A stretch of DNA of 23,594 nt, taken from positions 1-23,594 of the IMG/VR virus record IMGVR_UViG_3300009181_000348; one strand, 5' to 3'. Position 1 is the stretch's first letter; each line of letters starts with the position of its first letter. This DNA is from a virus. Of the stretch, positions 1 through 8,855 are shown one piece after another. A program made the position numbers and the translations under genes. The notes beneath the pieces were generated by a model that had not been told where the DNA came from, did no database searches, and saw nothing but the letters and a program-made list of their open reading frames with translations.

Positions 1-372
1 GACACGGATGGAGATGGTGTTTTTGAGACCACGCTCGCGGCAACTGACTACATCCTGGAGCCAGTCAACGCGGCGATGTTCGGCAAGCCGTTTACCAGCA
101 TTGAGCTGGCACCAGCGACGACCGTCGCGTTCCCAGCTGATCTGGACAAGGGAATCCGCATCATCGGCAACTTCGGCTGGAGCGCGATCCCCGCGTCGGT
201 AGTCCAGGCGTGCATTATCGCCTCCTCGCACCTATACGAAGCTCGCAAGGCATACCTCGGAGTCATTGGCGGCGCTGACACAGGTGGTGTCATCCGACTT
301 AGCCAGAAGCTGCACCCCGAGGCGGCAATGCTGCTTGAGGGCTACCGCAAGTATGACGGGATGGCGGTCTAG
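1..372 (+). CDS. Head-tail connector protein, 3' part
   Basis: The reading frame is open from the first base, so the 5' end lies outside the window; 123 codons remain. The visible part reads DTDGDGVFETT and then an LEPVNAA stretch, followed by a helical segment (SVVQACIIASSHLYEARKAY) and an Arg/Leu-rich tail. This pattern of a beta region followed by a long helix that packs in a ring is typical of gp6/gp8-type head-tail connectors, which join the portal to the tail terminator. Position immediately before a tail-terminator-like gene supports this. The stop TAG overlaps the GTG start of the next gene by one base, so the two are translationally coupled. Family assignment is from pattern and context. 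Confidence 0.7.
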   Translation, partial: DTDGDGVFETTLAATDYILEPVNAAMFGKPFTSIELAPATTVAFPADLDKGIRIIGNFGWSAIPASVVQACIIASSHLYEARKAYLGVIGGADTGGVIRLSQKLHPEAAMLLEGYRKYDGMAV

Positions 373-806
373 TGAATGATGTCGCAGTCGCGCAAGCCCT
401 AGCCGCACGAGCCCTGGCGGTCTCGGGACCGACTGGCTACGCTGCAATCCGCAACTCATTTGCCTTTCCGCAGTCCGCCATCTCAGCGGTCCCAGCTATC
501 ATCATCCTCCCAGATACCGACTCCGTGGAGTATGGTGGGCAGACGCGCAGAGTCACATGCACCTTTAAGGTCCGCGTCTACCTGGAGCCCGTCGCCGATT
601 TATCCAGACGATTCCAGATGCTGCACGCCTACCGCACTTGGCTACGGAACCTATACAATGGCGCAGTGCAACTTGGCGGCGTCGTAGACATGGCAAGTGT
701 GGTAAACACTGACATGAGCAATGATGAGCTCGGTGGCGACTCGTATTTAACGGTTGAAGCTACTGTAGAATGTGTCAAGCAAGAGGCGGTTGCAATAACC
801 GCATAG
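372..806 (+). CDS. Tail terminator / tail completion-like protein
   Basis: Encodes 144 aa from a GTG start that overlaps the previous stop codon (TAGTG). The sequence has an N-terminal Ala-rich helix, a central beta part (RRVTCTFKVRVYLEP), a helix around RRFQMLHAYRTWLRNLY and a C-terminal strand (YLTVEATVECV). This strand-helix-strand plan and the place between connector and tail tube gene match tail terminators (lambda gpU-like), which cap the tail tube and join it to the head. No catalytic motif is present. It could instead be a head-tail stopper; synteny favours the terminator. Confidence 0.6.
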   Translation: MNDVAVAQALAARALAVSGPTGYAAIRNSFAFPQSAISAVPAIIILPDTDSVEYGGQTRRVTCTFKVRVYLEPVADLSRRFQMLHAYRTWLRNLYNGAVQLGGVVDMASVVNTDMSNDELGGDSYLTVEATVECVKQEAVAITA

Positions 807-817
807 GGAGATAAAAT

Positions 818-1852
818 ATGGCAAACGGCAGCATGATGTTCTCAAAGGCGGTCATCAAGGGCGAGACCACTTACGGGTCTGGCGGAACAGCCGACTACGG
901 CGCAAGCGGCGGGCGCCGCCTTACCATCAACCCCCTTGGCACGCTGACGCTTGGGCAGGAATACGACACGGGGGCAGACCGCAGCGTTTCGCTAAGAAAC
1001 CCAGTAGTCGCCAGCCGAGTCGTAAAGATCTCTGATAATCCAGAAGTTACGCTTGAGGCGCCAGCGGCAACGACTGATGACCTCACTGTCTACTACACGA
1101 TGCTTCAGAACAGCAACGCAGCTGGTACGCCAACTGGCACTGCCTCCCCATACACATGGAACATCCCGATTGGCATGACTTCATCTGCGACCGCGCCAAA
1201 GTCATATTCAGCAGTTCTTGGCGATGGCAACCAGAATTATCTGGTGACTGGCATCCTCCCAACCACCTTAAATATCTCAGCTGAGGCTGGTGGTCTGACA
1301 TCTGTCTCCGTCTCGGCTTTTGCCAAGACGGTGGCAAAGAGCACCTTTGTGCCTGGAGAGTCGCTGCCCACTGACGCACGAGCCCTCCCAGGGCGACTGT
1401 GGACGGCATCCTACGGCACGGCATTCCTATCCGCTGGCACAGCTGGCGGAACTGCGTTTACTCACCTATTTGACTGGGCACTACAGATCAACTCGGGCAT
1501 TGCCCCCATCAACGCCCAGGCTGGCTCGCTGTCGCTGAGCGATTACAACCAGTTCGCCTCGGCATTTGGCGGCACACTTTCGCTTACCGTTGCAAGCAAC
1601 GGATCAGCTGTGGCACAACTCTTTGACAAGCTTGGAACTAAGAGCTTCTGGCGTCTGCACTGGGAGGACGCTGGGAGCCCAGCTCACTCGGCAGACATCC
1701 TCGTATGCGCGGTCCCAACAAGTGTTGAAGTTATGAGTGCTGATGCCGATGGCATCGTTACCTACGCGGCGGAGTTGGCTCTGGCGTATGATGAAACATC
1801 CTCCAGCAGCGTGACGCTCCAGGTCAAGAATAACATGGCAACTTTGCCGTAA
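818..1852 (+). CDS. Major tail tube protein
   Basis: Encodes 344 aa, with GGGAG seven bases before the ATG. It is rich in Thr, Ser, Ala and Gly with alternating beta-type stretches, as expected for a tail tube subunit that forms hexameric rings. It precedes the frameshifted chaperone gene and the tape measure gene, the standard order for siphophage tails. No enzymatic motif is visible. At 344 residues it is longer than the simplest tube proteins, so an extra surface domain of Ig-like type towards the C-terminus (after about residue 190) is plausible, but this is inference. Confidence 0.75.
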   Translation: MANGSMMFSKAVIKGETTYGSGGTADYGASGGRRLTINPLGTLTLGQEYDTGADRSVSLRNPVVASRVVKISDNPEVTLEAPAATTDDLTVYYTMLQNSNAAGTPTGTASPYTWNIPIGMTSSATAPKSYSAVLGDGNQNYLVTGILPTTLNISAEAGGLTSVSVSAFAKTVAKSTFVPGESLPTDARALPGRLWTASYGTAFLSAGTAGGTAFTHLFDWALQINSGIAPINAQAGSLSLSDYNQFASAFGGTLSLTVASNGSAVAQLFDKLGTKSFWRLHWEDAGSPAHSADILVCAVPTSVEVMSADADGIVTYAAELALAYDETSSSSVTLQVKNNMATLP

Positions 1853-1872
1853 GTTAGCTAGAGGAGGGGTAG

Positions 1873-2166
1873 ATGACCGCACCGCAAAAGCCAAACGCTA
1901 GGACGATCCGATTTGACCTTAAGGCGCCCTACGAGGGCTTCTATGTTGAGGCTAAGGCGGACTTTCCAGCTCGTACCCTTGCCGACCTGAGCTCTGGAGA
2001 TTTCTCCAAGGCGATGCTGGCATTTGACAAGCTGGTCATCTCGCACAACTTGACGGATGCAGAGAACAATAAGGTCCAGTCGCTCATGGACGCAGATCCA
2101 TACGATCTTGTCACTAAGGCAATGGAAGGCTGGGTTGACGCGCTGGGAAAACTCCCACCGCGCTAA
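1873..2166 (+). CDS. Tail assembly chaperone, short (G) form
   Basis: Encodes 97 aa, with a strong GAGGAGG ribosome site eight bases before the ATG. In lambda-like tails the short chaperone (gpG) and its frameshifted long form (gpG-T) coat the tape measure protein before tube assembly and are absent from the finished tail. The call rests on position between tube and tape measure genes, on size, and on a canonical -1 slippery heptamer four codons before the stop. The sequence is acidic and helical in its second half (LTDAENNKVQSLMDADPYDL). Confidence 0.85.
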   Translation: MTAPQKPNARTIRFDLKAPYEGFYVEAKADFPARTLADLSSGDFSKAMLAFDKLVISHNLTDAENNKVQSLMDADPYDLVTKAMEGWVDALGKLPPR

Positions 2167-2180
2167 GAACGGCGGCGCGG
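2145..2180 (+). promoter_or_regulatory. Programmed -1 ribosomal frameshift signal
   Basis: The heptamer GGGAAAA lies at 2145-2151 in the correct phase: the zero-frame codons are CTG GGA AAA, so it reads as X XXY YYZ. Six bases downstream an inverted repeat CCGCGC (2158-2163) / GCGCGG (2175-2180) can form a stem with an 11-base loop that includes the zero-frame stop. Spacer and stem position fit the usual -1 stimulatory layout. Slipping back one base opens a frame of 65 codons. The use of the signal is inferred, not measured. Confidence 0.85.
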
Positions 2181-2348
2181 CGCCTAGCGAACGGGAACCC
2201 AGTTAGCCCACCGATTGAGCTGGTATTTATTATCCTGGCTCAAAAGTTCGGCGTTACGCCAGCTGTCATTGCCGAATCCGATGCCGACCAAGTGCTAACA
2301 TGGTGGCAACTCATTGTTGACATGGAGCCACGCCAAAGGAGTAAGTAA
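2151..2348 (+). CDS. Tail assembly chaperone, frameshift extension (T part)
   Basis: After a -1 slip at 2151 the ribosome reads ACT CCC ACC and continues for 65 codons to a TAA at 2346-2348, giving a G-T fusion of about 158 aa. The extension contains PPIELVFIILAQKFGV, then a Trp pair (TWWQLIVDMEP) and a basic end (RQRSK). It has no start codon of its own and fills what would otherwise be an unusually long gap between the short form and the next gene. The stop overlaps the next ATG (TAATG). In lambda the T part binds the tail tube protein. Confidence 0.8.
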   Translation, partial: TPTALRTAARRLANGNPVSPPIELVFIILAQKFGVTPAVIAESDADQVLTWWQLIVDMEPRQRSK

Positions 2349-2953
2349 TGCCACGAAGTCCACTTGAGGTCACTATCAAGGAGGATGTCGTGCTCCGTGA
2401 GATTCGCAATCTCCAACAGGCGCTTGGCAACGCATTCAACCCACGCGAGTTGGACAAGATGGCACAGTTTGCGACAGTCAACGCAGCACGAGCCCTCCAA
2501 GACTCAGTGCGCCAAGAATCGCCAGACCGCAGTGGCTTTATGGACAAACAGGTCAAGGGGCGCCGCTCTAGGCTGACCCGCCCAGGAGCTATCGTCGGTC
2601 CAGTCGGTGGCAAGAAAGGCGCTTGGTACGCCAAGTTTGTGGTCTACGGCACCAAGGCGCACCGCATCTACGGCTCGGTAGGCGGCAAAGCTGACTTCCT
2701 TGGCGCATCTATCAACAAGCCACTCAAGCTCATCACTGGTCAGACAGTCAACGCGGTCCGCCATCCTGGTGCCCAGTCCAACAACTTTGTCGTGCGCGCA
2801 GCCGAGAGGAATATTGACAGGGCAACCGACGCCTATACCGCTAGTATGGCGAAGTTCATCACAGATGACCATTTCCGCCAGAAGGTCGTCGGGCTCCAGG
2901 CAAGCTATCGCTCCAAATACGGGGCAGACACGAGGAAAGTGAATGGCTACTAA
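2348..2953 (+). CDS. HK97 gp10-like minor tail/completion protein
   Basis: Encodes 201 aa from an ATG overlapping the frameshift product's stop. The segment WYAKFVVYGTKAHRI (about residues 96-110), followed by FVVRAAERN near residue 158, matches the pattern of HK97 gp10-family proteins, in which a strand ending in Y/EYGT is followed by a region ending in an F-(L/V)-x-x-A motif. These proteins usually act at the neck or tail terminator. Here the gene lies after the chaperone and before the tape measure, an uncommon position, so its role could be tail-tip or tape-measure related. Its last 11 bases overlap the tape measure start. Confidence 0.6.
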   Translation: MPRSPLEVTIKEDVVLREIRNLQQALGNAFNPRELDKMAQFATVNAARALQDSVRQESPDRSGFMDKQVKGRRSRLTRPGAIVGPVGGKKGAWYAKFVVYGTKAHRIYGSVGGKADFLGASINKPLKLITGQTVNAVRHPGAQSNNFVVRAAERNIDRATDAYTASMAKFITDDHFRQKVVGLQASYRSKYGADTRKVNGY

Positions 2954-4721
2954 CGCACAGGTCAACTTTACGATTGCAGCTCGCAACCAGGCGAGCGGTG
3001 CCATTGCGGGCGTAAACAAGAGCCTGGGCGGTCTGCGAGCCAAAACCGTTGCGGTCGGTTCCGCTATTGGTACCGCGCTCGGCACGGTTGCCGTAGCTGG
3101 CATTGCCAAGCTGACCGACTTTATCGGAAGCTCAATCGGGGCAGCATCAAACCTTGCCGAGTCCATGTCAAAGACCAAGACCATCTTTGGGGATGCGGCA
3201 GACGGCGTTATCGCCTTCGCGCAGACGGCTGGCGATAGCCTCGGACTTAGCCAACAAGCTGCTCTTGACGCCCAGTCAACCTTCGGCATCTTTGCTCAGT
3301 CGGCTGGCTTGTCTGGCAAGGACCTGAGTGATTTCTCTGGAAACCTGACAACCCTGAGCGCCGACTTCGCCTCCTTCTACAACACCAGTCCAGAACAGGC
3401 AATCACGGCAGTTGGCGCAGCGCTACGAGGCGAGTCCGAGCCTATCCGCAAATACGGCATCTTGCTCAACGAAGCGGCGCTCAAGAACCGTGCGTTGCAA
3501 ATGGGGATTATTAAGAACACCAAGACGGCTCTTACCCCGCAGCAGAAGGTGCTTGCGGCACAGGCGGAAATCATGGCGCAGTCCAGCAAGGCACAGGGCG
3601 ACTTTGCCCGAACATCTGGCGGTCTTGCGAACCAGCAGCGCATCCTCTCTGCGGCAATGTCCAACCTCAGCGCGGACCTAGGTACCGCGTTCCAGCCGAT
3701 TCTGTCTGAGGTCATGGGGTTCATCACGGGAACGGTCATCCCAACATTCCGCGAGAAGTTTGTGCCAGCTATTGGCGCGCTGAAGGACATTTTTGAGAAG
3801 GTGGCTACCACCATCAAGGGCGTGGTCGGACCAATCATAGAAGCCCTGCAAAAGCCTGTTAATCGCATTATCGGCACCTTCGGGATGCTGCTCATTACAC
3901 TCCGTCCAGTCATCGCAAGAATCCAGTACGAGCTGCTCGTCGCGTTTCAGAAGCTTGGACGGTTCATCACAGATGTTGTGGCGCCAGCAATCGTAGGATT
4001 TGTCGGACTCCTCAACGGTCCATTTGGTATGGCACTGAAGCTCCTTGCTGGAGCCTTTGTGGGGGTCAAGATTGCGCTGATGCTATATAACGGCATCCTT
4101 GGCGTTTGGAGCGCTCTGCAAGCCGCTGGGACGGCAATTACTGGAGCATTTACGGCTGCACAGGCTGCCCTTAACATCGTGCTGAACATGAACCCGATTG
4201 GGCTCCTGGTCCTGGGGATCGCCGCGCTGATCGGGGCACTAGTTGTCGCCTATGCCTCGTCCGAGGATTTCCGCAACATCATCAACGGCGTCTTTGACGC
4301 TGTGACTAGCGTAATCGGGGTCATCGTTGGCGGGCTGGTCGGGGCGTTCAACCTCCTAGTTGAAGTTGCCAAGACGGTCGGACAGGCGCTCCTGGACTCG
4401 CCACTCGGCATATTCTTTAAGCTTGCAATGATGGTAGCCGACGGGATTGGGAGCATCCTGGGGGCTGTGTTTGGCGGGAGTGATGCCAGCAAGAATGCCA
4501 CCAGGGTTGCCACTGCAACTGCTGGCGGAGTCACAACTGCTACTGGCACAGGCGAAAGGCGCGGATACAGTGCGGCAGAGTTCGCCGCCGCGAGCGGCGA
4601 TTTTAAGCCAGTGACTAATGTCAATGTCACGCTAGACGGCAAGAAGGTTGCGTCAGCTATTGACACAAGGCTCGGAGCAAATGTCGCCGCGCCATCCCGA
4701 ACGACAGGCAGGGGTCAGTAG
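2943..4721 (+). CDS. Tape measure protein
   Basis: Encodes 592 aa. It has an Ala/Gly/Ser-rich helical N-terminal half with repeated small-residue heptads, then a hydrophobic central region (about residues 340-480) with several possible membrane-spanning helices, and a Gly/Thr-rich end. This is the usual tape measure architecture; the protein fills the tail lumen and sets tail length. With the rule of about 0.15 nm per residue it would predict a tail near 90 nm, short for a siphophage. It overlaps the upstream gene by 11 bases and is followed by the tail-tip gene after two bases. No lysozyme or peptidase motif was noticed inside it. Confidence 0.88.
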   Translation: MATNAQVNFTIAARNQASGAIAGVNKSLGGLRAKTVAVGSAIGTALGTVAVAGIAKLTDFIGSSIGAASNLAESMSKTKTIFGDAADGVIAFAQTAGDSLGLSQQAALDAQSTFGIFAQSAGLSGKDLSDFSGNLTTLSADFASFYNTSPEQAITAVGAALRGESEPIRKYGILLNEAALKNRALQMGIIKNTKTALTPQQKVLAAQAEIMAQSSKAQGDFARTSGGLANQQRILSAAMSNLSADLGTAFQPILSEVMGFITGTVIPTFREKFVPAIGALKDIFEKVATTIKGVVGPIIEALQKPVNRIIGTFGMLLITLRPVIARIQYELLVAFQKLGRFITDVVAPAIVGFVGLLNGPFGMALKLLAGAFVGVKIALMLYNGILGVWSALQAAGTAITGAFTAAQAALNIVLNMNPIGLLVLGIAALIGALVVAYASSEDFRNIINGVFDAVTSVIGVIVGGLVGAFNLLVEVAKTVGQALLDSPLGIFFKLAMMVADGIGSILGAVFGGSDASKNATRVATATAGGVTTATGTGERRGYSAAEFAAASGDFKPVTNVNVTLDGKKVASAIDTRLGANVAAPSRTTGRGQ

Positions 4722-4723
4722 TT

Positions 4724-7108
4724 GTGGCATCCGTACCGTTTCAGTTTCTTGTAGATATTGCACCAGTCTATTCGGCGACTAGATCGCTCACCACCGTCAC
4801 CGTTACAACTGGGTATAACTCACCACTTCCACAGATTGACAGTGCAACTAGGGCTTCATCAACTGTCACCATAACGACTGTCATTCCGCACGGCTTGACG
4901 AGCGGAGATTATGTGGTCGTCAGCGGCATTACCACCGCAACTAACATGAATGGAACATTTAGCGTCACGGTCACATCCACAACAACCTACACCTACACAT
5001 CATCTGGGACTGGGGCGACTGGGACTATTGACGATGCAGAGCACGCAAAGCGTGTGCTATCGCCTCATGGCTTGCTCCAGAGCTCTGCCATCCAGGTCGG
5101 CGGATTGACGGCAGATGGCACTGCATACAATGGCTCATACGCTGTTGCTTCTGTTCCAGACTCTACGAGTTTCACGGTCACGACGCTTACATCTGGAGCG
5201 GGAACGGCAACAATTGACACTGGATTTATCTCCGTTGACCTCATGAACCCGTTGTCAAATTACAGCTCAGCCGATAAGAAAACGGCACCATTCGTGTTCA
5301 TTGACAGCCTTAACATGAGCGCATCTGGAGACGGCGGGTCCTCATCTATGTCCGCCACAATTGTGCAAGATGTTACGCCGTCAACGACCCCATTCTGGTC
5401 GCTTTTGCCAGACCAAACGAGGGTCAGGCTCGTAAAAGCCGACACCCTCACCACACCAGCCTCGGACTCCAGCGATGTTTACTTTCTGGGTCTGATCTCG
5501 GCGGTAAGCGTCTCAAAGACTGGCGGAGGATTTGGTACAGTTGCAGAGCTAACTATTGACGATGTAAATTCCGTTCTTGACAAGCTAACCGTTACCAACA
5601 GGGTTGCTGATGTTCCAAAAGCTGTTGAGCCAAAATTTGGCTCGCGCATCTATCGCGCCACTGCAAGTCCGACTAACCTTGTTTGTATTACAACAAAGGA
5701 CCCGCACGGTTATACGGCTGGCACCACAAAAATAGATGTCATGGGCATATTGAACCCTGGACCAGCAAGCATGGCTGGAACATTTAACGGCGTTGGCATT
5801 ACTGTCTTTGCGACACCAACGACTCGCTCTTTCAGGTATCAGTCAACGGGAACAGTTACCCAGGCAGCTGATAGGAGAGTTGGGGGCATTACCTTCGCTC
5901 GCGTCGGGTCAACGCTAGATCAGTTTAAGGTTACATTTGCCGAGAAACACGGCATTATCGCTGGGTGCAGTCTTGAAGTCGGCGGTATCACGAGCGTTGA
6001 AATGGGCACCATTAACGGCATTTACGATCCGTCGCAAATTACAATTACCTCGGATAAGATCTTGACATTTAAGATGTATTCGTCAATTCCGACAGCGGAC
6101 TGGGGGGCATTCACAGGAGCCTATCTTGGCTCGGTTGTCAGCATTACGCCAACTGGAGGAGCTGATCAAACCATTATCAAGCTGGCGCCTAATGTTACTG
6201 AGACAAATGCCGTCAAGAAAATGTTGAGCGCCGTCAATTCGTACAAATCATCGGATTACCCATTGCAACGCCTCTTGTCAACATCAACGGAGACGGGCAT
6301 TGTCGGAGGTACAACTAAAAATAAGATTGGGCTGGATGTCCCCGCAAGCTCGCTAAGGAGCGCGCTGGATACGGTAATTGAGGCATTCCAGGGTCAAGAC
6401 AAGGCGGAGCGGAGATACTTCGTTGGGCTTGACGGCAAGCTCAACTTTGCCCTGGTTGACAGCACGCAAAAACCCACTTATCCGACCGCACCCTACTCGG
6501 TGTCTACAACTGGACCGTGGGACACCTCTGGCACGGCGGTGAAGTCCACCGTGTATCCAGTCAGCCTAAAGCTTGACTATGACAACAACACGACTAAAAG
6601 CGCCTTGCTTAATGTCAACGGTTTTAACAACAAGACAATCACGGCAATTCGCTCGTATACCTCTGGGGATATTGGTTTTACAAAGCGAGGCGGTGCGCCA
6701 GAGTTTGACGAGATTGTTGATTACCCGACCACATCAAATAATCCAGCCAGTGAAATTCAGCGCGCAGCTACAAGCTTTCTGACAGAGCGTCACCGTCCGC
6801 TGTTGAGTGGGTCGTTCACTTTGCGCGGGGCTGGGTCAATTGTGGGGGTCAACGATTACGGATTCTCAGCTGGCTATCGCCAGCTGACGGCAACGCCGAC
6901 ATATGGTCTGGTCAAGCGCTGGGAGCCAGGTCAGTGGGTGGAAATTTATGCTCCAGAAATGGGAATCTCTCCAGCAACGCTTTACCGAGTTGAAGGCATT
7001 AACTGGCGTTTAAGCGGCAACGGAAGCTTCATTCAGGAAATTGAAGTAATATTCAACCGACGCTACCAGTCAACTCTTACGGCTGCAATAGGGAAGGCAA
7101 AAAGCTGA
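4724..7108 (+). CDS. Tail-tip / minor tail protein with inserted beta modules
   Basis: Encodes 794 aa from a GTG two bases after the tape measure stop; there is no clear ribosome site, so coupling is likely. Four related beta modules can be seen, each with an HG pair, a Gly a few residues on and a Val-x-Gly strand: HG at residues 56-57, 115-116, 328-329 and 409-410, with NG(T/S)(F/Y) some 20 residues later in the first two. Between and after them lie Dit/Tal-like stretches (around residues 170-300 and 470-794) that probably form the baseplate hub. The modules probably decorate the tail tip and bind host surface glycans; this is inference. Placement after the tape measure supports the call. 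Confidence 0.7.
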   Translation: MASVPFQFLVDIAPVYSATRSLTTVTVTTGYNSPLPQIDSATRASSTVTITTVIPHGLTSGDYVVVSGITTATNMNGTFSVTVTSTTTYTYTSSGTGATGTIDDAEHAKRVLSPHGLLQSSAIQVGGLTADGTAYNGSYAVASVPDSTSFTVTTLTSGAGTATIDTGFISVDLMNPLSNYSSADKKTAPFVFIDSLNMSASGDGGSSSMSATIVQDVTPSTTPFWSLLPDQTRVRLVKADTLTTPASDSSDVYFLGLISAVSVSKTGGGFGTVAELTIDDVNSVLDKLTVTNRVADVPKAVEPKFGSRIYRATASPTNLVCITTKDPHGYTAGTTKIDVMGILNPGPASMAGTFNGVGITVFATPTTRSFRYQSTGTVTQAADRRVGGITFARVGSTLDQFKVTFAEKHGIIAGCSLEVGGITSVEMGTINGIYDPSQITITSDKILTFKMYSSIPTADWGAFTGAYLGSVVSITPTGGADQTIIKLAPNVTETNAVKKMLSAVNSYKSSDYPLQRLLSTSTETGIVGGTTKNKIGLDVPASSLRSALDTVIEAFQGQDKAERRYFVGLDGKLNFALVDSTQKPTYPTAPYSVSTTGPWDTSGTAVKSTVYPVSLKLDYDNNTTKSALLNVNGFNNKTITAIRSYTSGDIGFTKRGGAPEFDEIVDYPTTSNNPASEIQRAATSFLTERHRPLLSGSFTLRGAGSIVGVNDYGFSAGYRQLTATPTYGLVKRWEPGQWVEIYAPEMGISPATLYRVEGINWRLSGNGSFIQEIEVIFNRRYQSTLTAAIGKAKS

Positions 7109-8847
7109 TGGCACAATTCGGCAGCTCGCGTGGCATTACGGCGCAATCTGTTGCTGGGGTCTTGGCGGACAATGGCGACACAATTGTCAATCCCAGCACG
7201 CAATTTGGAAATTCTCCACTCGGCATTGCGCCGATTAGCCAGGCGCTATACGGCATTGCCAACCCGACATTTGACAATTTGCCGCCAGATCCGTTTGCGG
7301 CAATCAAAGATTCCGTCAACCCCCTTCCTTATTGGTCTATCTCAAATAGCAGCTCCGACGCCATTGACATCAACATGTCATACGACGACACAACCAAGAC
7401 CTACTCGGTGCTCATTGACCCAGCTGGTGCCGTCATCGGGGATTATGTAACTTTGACAACTAGGAGCTTCATTACAACAGACGACAATCTGGCTCTGCGA
7501 CAAAAAGCCCTAGCTATCTTGCAGAAAATTGGGACATATTCAGGCACAACGCAGTTCAATCTTGCTTTAACGGCGACAGTTTATGATCACAATGATGTGG
7601 TGCTAACAACATATACGGTTGGGACGGTTTACGACAACACCACCTGGACCTCAATTAGCGGATTCACAACGACGGGAGTTACTACAGTCAATGCATCTGC
7701 GGAGTATGTTGACCTTTCCTTTGTCCTAACTGTCACCGCAACGGTCACAAGTGGTGTTTCCGTCAAAATCAAGTCACTCATACTGTCCAGCAAAATCGGT
7801 GCAAGCGGGTCATTTGTCGTTACCGAAACCTTTACGAGCAGCTCTACCTGGACGGTTCCCCCTGGCGTGACCAGCTTGATTGCGGTCGTAGGGGTAGGAG
7901 CTGGCGGCGGCGGGGGCGGTGGACCATTTGCAAATACCACGGCTGGACCCAGCGCGTGCGGTGGCGCAGGGGGCGGAGCATCTCCGTGGGTCATTCTGCG
8001 TGACCTAACGCTAGGAACAGCAACCAGCGTATCTGTTGGCATTGGGGCTGGAGGCGTTGGTGGCACTGCGGCGGGCGCGGGGACTGGTAGTTCCAATGTG
8101 TTGCTCCAGGGCGGCATCGGCGCGGCTGGTGGTGCAACTACATTTGGTTCATTCCTGACCATTACTGGCGGCGGAGCTGGTGCCGCTGGCACAGTCACAA
8201 CTACGGGCACGGCGGTCGCAGTGAGCGGCGGCACAGCAGGACAATCAACAGCCGTTTACTACAACACTGGAATAGTTGCTGGGACTGCGGGCGGTAACAG
8301 TGGGGCGGGCGGCACAGCAGTTGGCGCAAGAGATGGAGTGGCTGGGGGAGCAGTCGGTGCGTCTGACAGGTTAATTTATCCATATCTTACCTTTAGCGGT
8401 TCTGCAAATTCCGCTGGTAGCGCAACTATGGCTGGCTGGAACTTACCAAGTGCAAGCCGTGCTGTCGTTGCTGGTACTGCGGGCATTTCTGCATCTGGCA
8501 CCGCAGGATTTGGCGGTTCTGGCGGTGGAGGCGCGGGGGCGCGGCAAAGTGGCAGCGGCACGGCAAGCCTATTTGTTGGAAATGGTGGGAATACAGGAGC
8601 TTGGGGTTCTGGCGGGGCTGGCGGCGCTGCCGTAGCTGGATCGGTGGCAAGCTCTCAATTATCAACTGCGTATACGACACGCGCTGGCGATGGCGGTAGC
8701 GCTGGCGCGAACAGCGGCTGTGGCGGAGGCGGTGGCGGCGCCCTTCTACTGAATGCAGTCGGTAGTGACTCAATAAAACTTGGTGGCACTGCTGGAGCTG
8801 GGGGCGCTGGGGCTGGCGGCTGTATCGTCCTTGTATACGCTGGATAA
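7108..8847 (+). CDS. Glycine-rich tail adhesin
   Basis: Encodes 579 aa, with the ATG overlapping the previous stop (TGATG). Residues 1 to about 235 look like a beta-rich tail-attachment part. From about residue 240 (TFTSSSTWTVP, then a Gly-only run near residue 268) to the end the protein is a glycine-rich array with GGAGG, GAGGVGGT and GGGGGA motifs and short intervening loops. Such domains are known from phage adhesins, where polyglycine type II helices form a sandwich and the variable loops bind the receptor. It is therefore the likely host-range determinant. The Gly-rich DNA gives long proline-rich reading frames on the other strand that are not genes. Confidence 0.72.
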   Translation: MAQFGSSRGITAQSVAGVLADNGDTIVNPSTQFGNSPLGIAPISQALYGIANPTFDNLPPDPFAAIKDSVNPLPYWSISNSSSDAIDINMSYDDTTKTYSVLIDPAGAVIGDYVTLTTRSFITTDDNLALRQKALAILQKIGTYSGTTQFNLALTATVYDHNDVVLTTYTVGTVYDNTTWTSISGFTTTGVTTVNASAEYVDLSFVLTVTATVTSGVSVKIKSLILSSKIGASGSFVVTETFTSSSTWTVPPGVTSLIAVVGVGAGGGGGGGPFANTTAGPSACGGAGGGASPWVILRDLTLGTATSVSVGIGAGGVGGTAAGAGTGSSNVLLQGGIGAAGGATTFGSFLTITGGGAGAAGTVTTTGTAVAVSGGTAGQSTAVYYNTGIVAGTAGGNSGAGGTAVGARDGVAGGAVGASDRLIYPYLTFSGSANSAGSATMAGWNLPSASRAVVAGTAGISASGTAGFGGSGGGGAGARQSGSGTASLFVGNGGNTGAWGSGGAGGAAVAGSVASSQLSTAYTTRAGDGGSAGANSGCGGGGGGALLLNAVGSDSIKLGGTAGAGGAGAGGCIVLVYAG

Positions 8848-8855
8848 GGGCTTAG

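Noticed and set aside
2504-3289. Reading frame of 261 codons on the minus strand over the gp10-like and tape measure genes
   Set aside because: Opposite two well-supported late genes, with an Ala/Pro/Leu-rich product and no ribosome site or promoter; antisense of Ala-rich coding DNA.
7629-8234. Proline-rich reading frame of 201 codons on the minus strand
   Set aside because: It is the antisense of the glycine-rich adhesin (GGC/GGT read as GCC/ACC gives Pro and Ala) and has no start context.
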